From: Metallyticus violacea
Taxonomy: Eukaryota; Arthropoda; Insecta; Mantodea; Metallyticidae
Direction: 5' to 3'
Length of the DNA stretch: 64,000 nt
NCBI GenBank assembly: GCA_030762175.1
Contig: CM060838.1
Location: 23,926,001 to 23,990,000, forward strand
How positions within the stretch are numbered: position 1 is the stretch's first letter; every line of letters begins with the position of its first letter. Shown here piece by piece: positions 24,792 to 37,541 of this stretch. Under the pieces are notes generated by a model. That model did no database searches. It had not been told where the DNA came from and saw nothing but the letters and a program-made list of their open reading frames with translations. A program made the translations under genes and the position numbers.

Positions 24792-25690
24792 CAGTGGGAA
24801 TATGTGCTCGTCATCTCTTGGAATTTCAATCTGTCATCCATTGTTGGAGAAACACAAGCATCAAAAAAACTGAAAAAATTAAGCTTTACCTTCTAAATAA
24901 GTTCCATTGTATATTAAACATTCTGAACAGAGAGGAACCTCTATGGCTCTCTCTCTTTCTTTTTTCTTTTTTTTTTATTGTCCCACAGAAGCTAGGCAAT
25001 GATGTGTGAATAGTTTGCAATGAAAACACAACAAATGGCAACTGCATATCTGCAGCACAACAGTTGTGACAATTACAGTTTTTGCTCTTGAGGTATTCTT
25101 GTGATTAGGAGTAGGCAAAACATACAGTTTTGCAGATTTAGTCTTAAAAAGAGAATAAAAAATTGTATAAAATAGAATAATCCTTTAACAGTATAGTGGT
25201 GTTTCTAAAGGATGCCTTTTTTAGAAAACAGAATTTGCTTATGCTGTATGTTTTAATGGATATTGCTTCAGAGCCTACATCCAGAATGCTTAATACCTCA
25301 TAGTGGATTGTGACAGGTTAACACAACGAACCCAATGCAGGCAAAAAGTTTGTAGACTATGAGGCAGATTTGTAGATTTATGGAACAACTGCTGGAATAC
25401 CATTCTCTCTGCATATCATAGAAGCAACAAGTTCAGTTGCTAATTCTTTTAAGAGGAGCTGTAATTTATGCACTCACAAGTTTAAAATGGACTAATATCT
25501 TCTTAAGATTTTGCTGTTTGTTATTTTTCATCAAAGACTTAAGTATGCTAGCAAATAAAATCAGTTTAAATGTAACACTGGGGACAGTGCCACTGAACTA
25601 TGATAAATGCATCATGCAGCTAAAGTTGTTTCTTGCCAATTGAAGATTGTTTACCTCAATAAAGAACATCATGCACTTCATTGCACATTT
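24792..25690 (+). other. Probable 3' UTR of the GRAMD2-like gene with candidate polyA signals
   Basis: Sequence after the stop has no coding signal. AATAAA hexamers occur at about 25154 and 25658-25663. The second would give a 3' UTR of roughly 0.87-0.9 kb. A T-rich tract lies near 24957-24978. The extent is inferred; a longer UTR using later AATAAA sites cannot be excluded. Confidence 0.35.
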
Positions 25691-26240
25691 GAATTGCACT
25701 TAACATTTTTTTAAAGTCAACATTGGTTTAAATTTTGTGACGATATAAAAGGCGCCATTAACCTTGCTTTCCATGATGGATGGTGAGTTGAAACAGTGAG
25801 CAATTGCCAAAAGAGTTGACGGGTGCTGAATTAAGTACAAATATGAAAAGGATGGACTAATTAATAAATAAATACTGTTGAAAGTGAGGGAAGAGAAAGA
25901 GTAGTAACAATATAAATGTATTCTAATGCGGTTTTTCTTTCCAGGTCATATAATTCAATAAATATATATGACCATTTTCTGAAAATGGCATAAGCAGCAT
26001 GTAATTTGAAATCTTGCTTTGTTATCTAGTTATTAATTTGTGATAATATTAGTTATTTAGATAACAATATATTTAAATGACAAAGCAAATTTTAAATAAG
26101 AATCATGACAAAAAGAAATATTTTATTTAAATGTATGTATGAGTGTTGTGGAACAACAATGCAGTAAGTAAATACACTAATGAATTTCAGCATTATAAGG
26201 ATGAAAAATATTTGCATGCCGTACTGGTCATGTGGTATTT
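25691..26240. other. Intergenic AT-rich stretch
   Basis: No gene or recognisable repeat. Imperfect complementarity around 26000-26100 (GCTTTGTTATCTAG versus TAGATAACAAT) may be a decayed foldback element. Confidence 0.4.
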
Positions 26241-26270
26241 GATAAACAGAAAAATATTGTTAACTCACAG

Positions 26271-26299
26271 CTGATGATGCAAACAATGGCCTGTGAAAC
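26271..26299 (+). repeat. Hammerhead-like motif, copy d
   Basis: CTGATGA, T, arm beginning GCAAAC, arm ending CTGT, GAAACATGTTC. The core is exact and the helix partly decayed. The tail AATTTAATGGGAAGTGGAGC is shared with copy g near 40165-40190. Confidence 0.5.
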
Positions 26300-26950
26300 A
26301 TGTTCTGAATAATTTAATGGGAAGTGGAGCATAAGGATATGAAATTGACTCACCATCTAATTAAAAATATATCAGTCATATGCCTGGAAATCTTTGTCTT
26401 TCTTTAATTAATTTATTCCATTAAATTTTTTCTTCTCTTTATTCAATCCATATAATCAGCTATATAGAGCGCCTATAGGTTCTTGATAATTCTGTATGAC
26501 AAGGTTAAAGCAAAGCTATGAATGCACCCTTTTTCACTCTTCATGTGTGAAGTTCTCCTGCAATTTTTTTTTCTTTATTTGCCTAAAAGATATTTAATTT
26601 GTATTTAAGTGAAAATGCTATTTTCCCCACAACCCTTATATGAGAAAGACAGAAAACACTCAAAATTATGTGCATAAAGGCAAAAACCACATAAAAAGAT
26701 ATTTCTATTTCTTTGAAGATTATTCATGAACAAAATTGCTTCCTCATTAGAGCTATGAAAGCTGATGTTTTTTTTTAAACACTTCTTTTTACTACTGAGG
26801 CACCACAGGTGGTCTAAAATGAAACTATTAATGAAAAATTTAAGCGAGAAATATTAATAAATTAAACTAACAAAATTTCAAGAACTTATTTGCAAATCAA
26901 CTGTAGCTACTTTTACACTTACTACAGGTCATGATTGTTTATACTTTTTA

Positions 26951-27115
26951 ATAGTGTTAAAGCCTGTTTTCATTGCTCATGCATTACAGACTATGGAAAC
27001 GGGTAAAATGAGATAATATAACTTGGAAAAGAAATTTTTTGGGAGGAGGAAGGAAATATTTCAGGCCTAAATTTGGGATGACTCCCCAGCATTAGTCATA
27101 AATCAGGACTGGAAA
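26951..27115 (-). repeat. SINE family A fragment, minus strand
   Basis: Plus-strand text AAAGCCTGTTTTCATTGC, TTCAGGCCTAAATTTGGGAT and CTCCCCAGCATTAG is the reverse of family A. A second short 3' fragment lies at 26785-26830 (ACTACTGAGGCACCACAGG). Confidence 0.7.
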
Positions 27116-27129
27116 AAAGAAACTTCTTT

Positions 27130-27425
27130 TCTTTATAAGTTTATTTAAGGATGCTCTATAACATTTGGTTAGTAGTGTCCCCATTCAAATCAGGGCATGA
27201 AATGAACTGATAAATTTAGTTTAGAAGCCTCTTCTTTCAGGCTTTAGGTTCTTTTATGTGCCATGTGCCATAAATCTATGGCAAGGGGCCCATGGCTTTA
27301 TTTCCTTTCTGAAGGAAGCCATACTAGAATTTTTACGCCTTAAAAATCATTAACTCCAGCCAGGATTTAACCCACAACCTTGGGTCTACAAGGTAAAACT
27401 GTGCCTTGACAATCTGGTCATCCTT
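27130..27425 (-). repeat. SINE family B, minus strand
   Basis: Shares TTTATTTAAGGATGCTCT, TCTTTCAGGCTTTAGGTTCT and TTTCTGAAGGAAGCCATACT with copies at 46.6, 55.5 and 61.2 kb. The tRNA-like head is at the high-coordinate end (degraded B box in GGATTTAACCCACAACC). Confidence 0.82.
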
Positions 27426-28386
27426 GTTGGCATGACTATTTAGGCAAGCGTTTACATAGAATTGGCATATTAACATTACCAAATTTCCTTTTTATTCATA
27501 AAAGATCAATTGAATATAAATCATATTACAACAAATAAAACATTTCAATATCCAAATATTGGGAAACAAGGAGAAAAATGACTTTATTATGAAGTTATGA
27601 GCATCAAATACTTGTACTTTTTGTATTCATAAGCATTTCATATGTTTTATCACATTTCTAAATAACAATATAGAGCTGCTTTCTATAACAGGCTTTCCAG
27701 TTTTTTTCTCATCTTGTCAGAATAATAAAAGCATTTGAAGTCCACAGATAAAGCATGGTTCAGATTACTTTAAACATTCAGTAAGTGGTGAAAAAAATGC
27801 TTTACTTCTTGGAATGTATTCAATGTCTTGCTTCCATTTAGCAATTAAAACATCTGTTCCTGTTTACAGCTTAGTAGTTTAGCATATTACTAATGAAAGG
27901 AAGCCAAATTAAGCAGCCTTATTTTAGACCTAAGTATATTTCTCACATCTAAGTATCTGGATATATAGGGTTTAGATTTTACTCGCTCATTTTAATAATT
28001 TACTCATAAGTCTTTCTGATCTCTTATAGTGAGTTACAAATGTAAGATTATGCTGCACTTCAGTACCTGTAGTCAGTGTGCACATTCATTTAACTTATTC
28101 TGTGGCACAGACATTAAATATTTTATTCAGCATGTCTATTGGAAGGCTCATTCAGGACAAATTTCTTTTGTTAAAAGCTGGCCATAACCCTGACTAGGCA
28201 AATGGCAGTTTAGTTTAGGAGCCACTATACGAAGAGCTCATTTTCTTTTAATTAGTTCATTTCATTAGAAAAACCTTGGCAGTTCACATGATACATTCAA
28301 ATAATAGAGGGGGGGATCATCAACTGTGAGCCAAAATATTTAAGTGAGCATTTGCTATATTATTAACACTACAAGGCACAATTTGC

Positions 28387-28710
28387 TGGCCTCAGTGGTC
28401 TAGGAGGATTAGTGTGCTCTCCTCTGAACCCATGGTTCATGGGCTGAAACCTTCCAGGTTGATAGATTTTTCAGTATGTAAAAATCTTGAGCACAAGTCC
28501 TCCAGGAGGGACTTTAATCTGAAAAAAGTTACCTAGCCAAAATTATCAGCTGTTTCACATCCAAGTAATATTTCCATTTCCTGTCAGATGGTGCTAGAGG
28601 CAATGGGCTTACCAGCTGTCCCTATTTCCCCTGTCAATAATTAAGTGTACCTGAAAATTCTTGTTTAAAACCAAAACTTCCTTCATGGGAGGCATGTATT
28701 TTGGAGATGG
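28387..28710 (+). repeat. tRNA-derived SINE, family C
   Basis: The head GGCCTCAGTGGTCTAGGAGG and B-box-like GGGCTGAAACCTTCC are followed by a body with GAGCACAAGTCCTCC and CAGGAGGGACTTTAATCTG. No other copy is clear in the window, so the family call rests on the tRNA-like head. Confidence 0.6.
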
Positions 28711-29324
28711 AAAGACAGGTACTAACAACAAGTCATGATTCTGTTCTTAACCTTTTTTAAAACCCGGAGATATGCTCATGCCATTTTCACATAAAAAAAA
28801 CCTTAGTTCTAAGTGCTACAATTATTGGTGCTGTCTCATGATTTCATCTGACAATTATAAATATATTTGCATTCACTAATGACAAAATAGTATTATTCTG
28901 TATACAGTGAAACTGTATTAGAAACACATTCCATGCTTGATACAATTTTGCATTCAGCAACTGTAAAAACGAAAAAAAGAATTTTCTAAATTTTAATTCA
29001 TGTAATACTTGCTTGATTAAGAATTGCAGTGTAAATTAAGCAGCATGCAGCATTTCTGTATGCATGCCATGCTTTTAAACATCAATTACTTATTGGTCTT
29101 ATCACATATAGTTTTATAAAAAGATGTAGATGCAGAATATTTGAAAGTCAGTCTATGAATTTCTTGCCATTTATACTGGGGCCAAAGCTTCATGTGCCTA
29201 TAAGATTATGTTTATTTCTGCAGTAGAGTATTAAGAAGTTTTCATTAGTTTGTGTCTGGCAAAGTGTTTGTGTATTTACACAATCATTCATATAATTCAG
29301 ATCATTATATGACTTAGCCAAACT

Positions 29325-29510
29325 ACATGCTCTTATTGCCCCACTTGTTTATAATATGTAGTACTGGTTTCACAAAACATTGTTCGTTGAGGGGTAGCTG
29401 AGGATGCAAAAAATGGTTCATGAAACTAGTACTACTACATATTATGAAAAAGTGTAGCAATAAGAGTGTGTAGTTCGACTCAATCATACAATCATCTTAA
29501 TTATATGATT
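29325..29510 (+). mobile_element. Foldback element with hammerhead-like loop, copy e
   Basis: Left arm CTCTTATTG, then CTTGTTTATAATATGTAGTA (29331-29363). Right arm TACTACATATTAT, then CAATAAGAGTGTGTAGTT (29434-29477). The loop holds CTGAGGA, T and GAAAC at 29398-29426. The bases after GAA (ACTAGTACT) pair with AGTACTGGT at 29360-29368, extending the palindrome to the core. Confidence 0.65.
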
Positions 29511-29999
29511 AGCTTTACTGTACAAGTTTCAATTGATATTTCTAGTTAAAGTTTATTAAGTAGTTGCATTTTTCTTTTAAAGTTAAAAAAAATTGTTTTA
29601 TTTATTGATTGTTTTGGTATAATTCTTCAGTACAGAAGTGTTCTGATATGCTTCATCTAAATAATGCTCATAATGCAACATATACAGTTAAAATAAATAT
29701 ATGGCAGATTTATTGGCTAAGTTTCTCGCTTCTGCTTTGCCAACGGAGATGTAAATTCTTACATTATTTCAAGAAAGTCTTTTTGTGACGTTTTGTTGCA
29801 TGTAGAAATTTCATTATTATTTTTTTACTGAAATGCATACAGAAAATATTCTATAGGAAATGAGGTATGAAAAGTTAATTCTTAGCTCTTAAATGCATGT
29901 CAGAAATTTTAGAAATCTTTTTGTTGCTAAAAGGCTTTTGTTGTTATCGAAAATTTCAATAAGATGTGGAATGTTTTACATTGCTACTTTTTCATTTTT

Positions 30000-32930
30000 A
30001 TTCATGTAAACATACAGTATGTAAGAAATGCTGAGTTTTATTTTATTTATGTAATTGTACATTCTTTATTTGTGAACTTTTTGAAAGTGTCAGATGAATA
30101 GTCCAAATCTTGAGGCAGTTTCATAGTTACCTAAATATTGCATATTTATATGTAAAATTGTTTAATTTGTGACTTATTACCATTTTAAGAATTTTTTTCT
30201 GTTAACTGTTATTTCTTTTCACATACTATTTATGGCACTGTAAGTACACTGTGGCAAATATTTTTTCATGTATTATTCTTGTAGCAAATGTAGATATTTG
30301 TAATCGGATATCTTTTGGCACAGGCTTTGTAAATAGAACCAGAGGTAATGCTCATGTTTGCTATTGCTGTGCTGTTATCTTGTGGTGTGAAAGGCAGTTG
30401 TGTACTGATATTGGAAGTAAATGAGGATTCATCAATCAGAGTGACAGCTAAAGCTGAAGCATGTGTAGGAACTATGGTTACAGAGAAATGTGGATAAGTG
30501 CAATGAACATTATATGCATAACAAATATTCCTCATGGAATATCTTTATTGAATATTATATCTGTGATAATAAAGGGAAGGGAGAAAAATCTGCAGATCTG
30601 CACATTCTGTGAAAGCACAGCAATCTAATGATATGCATAGTGCAAGGCACTTTCTTTGCAGTTGTGCGTCACTGGTTGTGATCCCTGATGGAGCATTACT
30701 CTTTAAATTTGTGCTCTTATCTATTCTCATAAAACTATGCAAATGTAGTATAATTACATTATATTAAAAGAGCTATTGATTTTCATATGATAGACTGTTA
30801 TTGTTATCATGATTAGTATTATTATTTGGGGAAAGTATAAGTTATAAACTTTATCAAACTCTCAGCATAAACAATATGCTGGCTGGCTAAGGTAGTGAAA
30901 CACCTGGATATCCAAATGAATGCTCAAGAAAGACTTAAATAATTTAGGTCTTGAAAAACATTTTATAATTTTCATATATGTGCTGAATTAATCAATGCAG
31001 CATTGAACTTATTTCTGCTTAGGTCTTGCTAGTTGTTATTTTAATGCTACAATCAGCAAAGGACATCATCATATATGTAGTTATTGAACTATCATCCATT
31101 CCTTTTGCATGGAATGTAAAGCAGAAATATGTTCTGCTGAATTTGTACATCTTTCATGAGGATATATGAAGTATAACAGTGAAGTGTTTCTTAAACTAAT
31201 ATCAGCAAATGGATCTAATTAGTGCCATTCTCAATAAAGGCTTAATGATAAGTTAAGCAGAAAATGTGTGGTCCTGAGGTGTTCATGTTAATGTCAGTGA
31301 ATGTAAAACATACAATATGTACTAAATTTGATGGTTAACAAAGCTGATGTCATGGATTTGGTGTGTCTACTACAAGAAAAGATGAACTAAAAAATGAATT
31401 AAACAGATGTAAACAAACAAGGTAGATTTATTGAATTTTGAAGTAAAATTTTGAGAATCTGATACTGATTGATTTTCCTTTGTTTTATGTGTTTTTTTAA
31501 TCTTCAGCATTTTTATCTATTATACTTTGTGGATAATATACATATGCAGTGATCTACAGTTTAATTTGCATATTTACGCTATAGCAGCTCTTGAGCTTTG
31601 TCACAGGAGCTGCACATATCGTAAAATAGAAAAGTCTGTAATCCAGAATACATTTATTTATTTGTAGCCAATATCATTGTATCTCTCAATTAACTTTAAG
31701 TGCAAATTTTGGTTGACAGCTTGCTAATGCTTATTAATTACTAAAGATCACCAAGAAAATGCAAAATATTATTTAGTTTTTAATTAACATACATTTGAAA
31801 GAAAATTTATATATTGATACATATTTAGTTTTTGCATAATCAGTTATAAAATATTAAAGCAACTTGAATGCCATCCCATTTAAATGGTTATCTGGATCAG
31901 AGATACACAACCAGTTGACAAAGTTTTGAAAAAATGAATACTTTATGATTACAGAAAGATGTATAACAATTTCTCTATTTAGAAATTTTATCATCATAAA
32001 GTAGAGAGAACATCTTTCATTTGTCAATTTACATTATAATGGTATATAATAGCAATTATTTTCTCCTTTGATCTTGATTATAGTGAGGGCGTAATGTCTT
32101 ATTTATTGTGATTTAATCACATACATTATAGAATTGATAAAACTGCTGTAATGGCTAGAATATACTACATATTTAGTATTAACATTGCCAAAAAATAGTG
32201 TTGTTTTTTATGTTCAGATGAGTATTTACCCTTCTGTGATTAAAGTTCTGTTCATTCACATTTTCAAATGTTTTTGATGGCAATGGACTTTAATGAAGGA
32301 GACTGTTTTAAAATAAGTGATTGTTTATGATGCAATCTTATGACATCATGTTAAGTTTCTACATGAACACAACTGTTACATTGTGTGTGTGATTACATGA
32401 TCACATAGGTAGATAAACTGTGAATTTTGTTGTTTTAAAATTGTTTGTTACATTTTTAGTGATTAAATAATATTTAAAACAAGCCTTGGAGTTAATAGTG
32501 AGAAATGTTTTAAGCATGTAATGCCTCTGTATTAACATTATCTTAATTCAACCAATAAGCATTAGTATTTTAAGTTAATACATTTTAAAGCATCTTAGCA
32601 ATATTGCACTATACAAGCAAGTTAAATATGCTAGTTTCTTTTATGGACCCACATTTCTACTTTATACCATATTTCTTTATGCAAAATAATAAATGTTTCA
32701 GGAAGAGAGAACTTTTTCTTAAAGCCAGCACACATTCTAGCAGAAAATTATGCCATTGTGTTATACTGGTACAATTACAGGTTACCTGAGTGCATCTGCT
32801 TACCAGTGAAGTGCAATTATTACTATTGGGAAAAGAGAGATAGAATGACCACCCATAAAATTAGTATTTTTATTGAAAGCATAAAATGATACTATATTTA
32901 AAGCTGATAATAATAAGCACTAAGCTGTGC
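30000..32930. other. Intergenic AT-rich stretch
   Basis: No gene supported. ORFs on the minus strand at 30266-30742 have no recognisable domain, and their codons look like ordinary intergenic sequence. Confidence 0.4.
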
Positions 32931-32937
32931 TTAGTCT

Positions 32938-33670
32938 TTTGTAACAAGTTGGCAGTTTCTCTATCTGGAATACAATTACCAGGATATTTTCTTACATTTA
33001 CCACTTCTCTGAAAGAGTCTGTTTTCACATATCTATTGTATTAAAAAATACTTTAAGACTATTTATGTAGTGGTATAACTACAACAACTAGAACACAATG
33101 AAAGACCAACTAACACAAATGCACAACCACTTGCTGACAAAGATTCCCTTAAACCAACCACAAGCTAATACTTGTACATGCATTATACACCCTTGATGTC
33201 TGACCTCTCCTCAGTATACAGCCATGCTCTGCCAGTCTGTTGATCAAATAAGCTCAATGTAGTATTTTTATTAAAGACACTCATGTTCACAGGCAAAAAT
33301 ACAAGGATGTGGAATTGCCTATTATGATACTGTCAACTAAATCCCTTCCATGCTGTATATTTGTAATTTACTTTCTGCAAGTTTAGAGAAATATGTCTGA
33401 GAAACACATGAATGCACAACCACTTACAAAGCCTCCTGCAAACTCTCAAACATTGAGATTCTGACTCTTGTAACTTTTTAACAAGTTAAACAGTTTTTTT
33501 TGCACCTGGAATACGATTGCAGGATATTTTCTTGTGAATCACCTTACCACTTCTCTGCAAGAATCCGCTTTCACATATATATTGTATATATTCTTCAAGA
33601 CTATATTTATTTAACAGCGTAACTAACAAAAAATAATTAGCACCTCAATAGCACCAGGTAATGCATGAAT
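32938..33670 (+). repeat. Pair of diverged direct repeats about 0.54 kb apart
   Basis: 32938-33085 and 33477-33620 share, in the same order, AACAAGTT, TCTGGAATAC or CCTGGAATAC, CAGGATATTTTCTT, ACCACTTCTCTG, TTTCACATAT and AAGACTAT. AATGCACAACCACTT also occurs twice (about 33119 and 33413). This fits a tandem or nested repeat of unknown class. Confidence 0.7.
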
Positions 33671-33868
33671 GCATGATGTCCCTCAAACTACTATCTGCAT
33701 AAGCACAATAAGGCTTAACAGCTGGTCCATAACTCAAATAACCTACTGCAAAGAAAAGGCTATTGAGATTACACTGTTATTTAGACTTTCTAATGGAGCA
33801 ATAAATTCAGTATTATGTAATAAACATTAAAACTGAAGATACCACCTCCACAATTAGCTTACCGCCAC

Positions 33869-34120
33869 GGATGGCCGAGGTCGTTAAGATGCGGACTCGT
33901 GAGCGGGAAGTCTAGGGTTCAAATCCCGTCAGGACAGTCCTCCCTAACAGGTTTTCCTCAGCCCTGATAAATGGCAAATGCTGGGGAGGTACCCTAAACT
34001 TAGGCCTGGATTGTTTCCTTCCCCAAAAAAATCCTTTCCCAATATATCATTTCATCTCGTGTATCATCACTGTACAAGCCTGTGGTGCCTCAGTAGTAAA
34101 AAAAGGGGATTAACAAAAAA
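33869..34120 (+). repeat. SINE family A, full length
   Basis: Head GGCCGAGGTCGTTAAGATGC and B box GGTTCAAATCCCGTC. The body contains GGCAAATGCTGGGGAGGTAC, CTTAGGCCTGGA and CCTTTCCCAATATATCATTT. The end is GTGGTGCCTCAGTAGTAAAA with an A-rich tail. It is the best reference copy in the window. Confidence 0.92.
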
Positions 34121-34625
34121 GACCAGTATGCAATATAATAATAAATCCTGACTTGGAGATTGGTATGCTTTTAGATGAATGTGAAAATTTTAATTATTCT
34201 TCAAGGATGCTCATAATTTAGGATATCACACCAGCAACCTATAACAGTTAAATTCCATTTATACTTACTGATGACAAGCTTTAGTATCTATATTTCAGTT
34301 CCTTCCCATGAATGTGGTTAAAAGAGCCAATTTATGTATATGCATTGCTTCAGTGACATTGCTATGTCTAATGTTTTAAAATTCTACATTTGACAGTATG
34401 AAACCAATGTTGATATTATGCAGTTTGTACATTTAAAACGTTAATGAAAATATCAGATGTATCCAAAGCCATCTAAATATGCCTACTAGGCATAAAACAT
34501 TCAATTATTAAAATTAAATTCTAAGAGTTTTTTTAGTGTTCATTCTCTTTGAGAATTAGGAAATAAGTTTCGTAAACATTAGTGAACATGTAAATGTTAT
34601 AGAAGTTAAAAACAGTGAAATTGAA

Positions 34626-34842
34626 TAATTATACAAATTAAGAGGTTGGTATTAGGTAGCATATTTTGACATTCACCAATGGACTTCCTGTTTCATTGTA
34701 TATTGTCACCTGCCAGCGTTAGTCAGCCCCCAGCTGAATATGAGAGAAAAAGCTCATGAAACATGTTCTGATAAATTAATCAGTTATTGAAGTATAGTGT
34801 CATCTAATACCAACCTGTTAATGTGTGTAATTAGTGAACATG
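34626..34842 (+). mobile_element. Foldback element with hammerhead-like loop, copy h
   Basis: The left arm near 34626-34660 contains AGGTTGGTATTAG. The right arm near 34803-34842 contains CTAATACCAACCT and TGTGTGTAATT. Between them CTGAATA, T, a GAG...CTC helix and GAAACATGTTC lie at 34734-34762. The core has one change at the sixth position. Confidence 0.6.
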
Positions 34843-35627
34843 CTCCTAAAGCATACCTGATTTTTTTAAAAAGATACCTAAGGCATACATTCTTGCTGAA
34901 GAGCTTTTTTCCTCTCTTATATGTGATACATTTTAACTATTCTCAGTACTAAAAATGCACAAAGCTGAATACAATTCTTTTGTCAAATGATAGTAAGTTG
35001 TATTTTTGAAGTAACTCAAAATGTTTGGAAAAATAAGCAAAAAATATAAAAGGTAAAACTTCTATATATACCCAAAAGAGAACAAAGGAAGAAACTTGTC
35101 AAAATGTTGCAAAAATTTACATAAAAGTGTAGGAGGTGGGGAAGAATTGAATGTTTTGTTGAAAGCTAGTGACTCAATTGTCACCACAAAGAACATGTGA
35201 ATTGCAGAAATCAAACCAAGAAGCAGAAAATGGCAGCAGAGGTGATAACGACACAGGTTATACAACAAGAAAGATATAGCAGCGCAAAGGAGGTATATGG
35301 GATAAAGCTGAATTAAGGCAAAGTTCTTGAACCAAACTTAAGCAAACACCTGTAACTTAACCTAAGTGGATCTTTATTATTACAAGGATCCTTGTTAATT
35401 TAACCTAACCTGAGGTTAAATTTTAAGATTGTCAATACACATGTGTGCAAGTACGCATGTGATTTAATAACAGTCCTAAAATTTAACCCCTAGGTTACAA
35501 TGCTACAATTCTCATTTAACACTGGATTACTATGATATACCACACACTCAATGTACAGCTTTGAATGCCTTTGTTTAAAATACAGAACTTAGGATTATAA
35601 ACTTCTTTCATGAATCAAGTTGTTGAA

Positions 35628-35830
35628 CTGTGTTTAATGCCCGTTTTTATTCCTGGATCATAGATTAACAATAATACGTATACGATTAAATCATACATTA
35701 GGATTTTTTTTAAAAGGAGGAAAGCCTTCCAAGCCATTTATGAGGACTAAGGAAAATTCATGTCAGGGAGAATGATCAAGCAGGAATCAAACTAACAATC
35801 TCCTGAGTCAAGGAAATTATGCCTATAGTC
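35628..35830 (-). repeat. SINE family A, degraded, minus strand
   Basis: Plus-strand text TTTAATGCCCGTTTTTATTC, AAGCCATTTATGAGGAC, GTCAGGGAGAATGATC and CAGGAATCAAACTAAC follows family A in reverse order, with the head near 35825. Confidence 0.65.
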
Positions 35831-36296
35831 GTATTTTTTTTTGTAATATCTGTTAATACAAACCACTATATCTCATTTAATTTTATAATTACACGAGCTC
35901 TTGTACATAAAGCGTAAGAGTGATTTATGACATGAAATATGCAAACACCTTACTACCTTCCCCAAAGTGAATTTGTATGCTTCATTCAAATGTTGCCAAC
36001 ACTGGTTTTTTAGAATGTCCTTAGGTAGTAGCTGACTAACAAATCTGTTTTGTTTATATAATTTACGTATTTCTTTAGCAGAATTGAAAACTACCTACAG
36101 AATTAACTGGGGAAAAAATAATCTCTGCTACAGCTTAAATGGCTTGAGACTGCATCAGTTCAAGTAAACATAAAACAGTGGTAGGAAGAGGTATATTGAA
36201 TCTGTATATTGGTATCAACAACTTGCCCACAAATCATCATTGTAGCATGTAAAATAATAAAAAGAACACTTGAAAAGAAATGCTATCAGCACCATC

Positions 36297-37304
36297 TTTA
36301 TTCACAATAAATAGCTCTTGGTCATGCACTGATTAGTGGAGGAAAATATTCTGCACAGATTCAACAGTGGATAAGATCATATAATGACTAGTTTTACAAT
36401 AATACCGCTCATTTTCATTAAAAATAACCTTCACTGCTAAAATACTGAAACAACAATACACATGAGCCTGAAAAATCATGATTTACTTTATCATTCAAAA
36501 CTGTAACCAAAATTATGTTAAAAAAACTAAACTTAGGGTTGTGGCATCACTAGTAAAAAAAAATTGTTGGTGTGTAACAGCCTTCCACTAAAATATGTGG
36601 TTGGCATGCTACAGCATGAAATAAGAACAGTTAAGAACTTGGTACAAGAAAAATACTAAATATTGTACATACTGTGTCATATGCATTTTGCATCATTCAC
36701 AGCAGCATGTGCCATCATGAATATAATGGCATAGTTTTAGTCTATGTTCGCTACTTGCTCTGTTTACATACTGACGAGAGCACAATGGAGGAACAAGCTT
36801 CTTCATAACTTTAACAACTTTTCAGAAACCAACAACTTTCATCATAGCACCTACATCACAGTTAGTTCTGACTCAAATTCTCTTAGCAAACATCTCAATA
36901 TGCATTACAAACCTCCCTATAGCATGTTACTATTGTAACAAACAGTAAAATATACATTCTTAAAAATCCAACAAAATAACATGTTCTTGGTAAGACATGC
37001 ATTCAAAACCAAATTAATATTTTATTTTCCAATAAAATCAAAGTTATTCAATATGGCTTTTCAGCTAAATGCATTAGTAATACTCTTTTTTGGTACCAGC
37101 TTTCTACTTTGTTTATACCAAATATCAATACATTAAATAATATCATAAATAAATACTTGATACTTCATGTGTTACAGAACATGACAATATTAAGTTGAAT
37201 ATGGTGTTTCCTCCATACGTCCCCTTGTGAGTACAAAAGCCATATATATGTATACATCTAAAAACAGAGCTGTACAAACAATTCTATGTCCTGAGGGCAG
37301 AAAT
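36297..37304 (-). other. Probable 3' UTR of IDH3A with candidate polyA signals
   Basis: No coding signal. On the minus strand AATAAA occurs at 37026-37021 and at 36302-36297, giving 3' UTRs of about 0.3 or 1.0 kb. Which one is used cannot be told from sequence alone. Confidence 0.3.
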
Positions 37305-37541
37305 CTAATTGCTTGCCTCAACTTTCTTGCATATCTCATTAGTGAATTCTGAACATTTGGCAGTTCCTCCTAAGTCCCCAGTACGGTATTTTTTATCCTT
37401 AATGGTTTCAAAACATGCATGCTCAATGCGCTCTGCATAATTACTAAGGTTCATATATCGCAGCATCATAACTGCAGAGAGTAACAGGGCTGTAGGGTTT
37501 GCTTTGTCTTGACCTGCTATATCAGGGGCTGTACCATGTAC
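37305..37541 (-). CDS. IDH3A: IDH3A terminal coding exon 6
   Basis: Acceptor ATGTTTCAG; 78 codons and TAG (37307-37305). It encodes [20 protein letters not shown], then [11 protein letters not shown] and a C-terminal [20 protein letters not shown], the expected IDH3A end. Confidence 0.96.
   Translation of the reverse strand, partial: VHGTAPDIAGQDKANPTALLLSAVMMLRYMNLSNYAERIEHACFETIKDKKYRTGDLGGTAKCSEFTNEICKKVEASN

Noticed and set aside
35395..35420. TTAACCTAACCTGAGG resembling insect telomere repeat (CCTAA)n
   Set aside because: Only about two units, not in register, and far from any array; chance.
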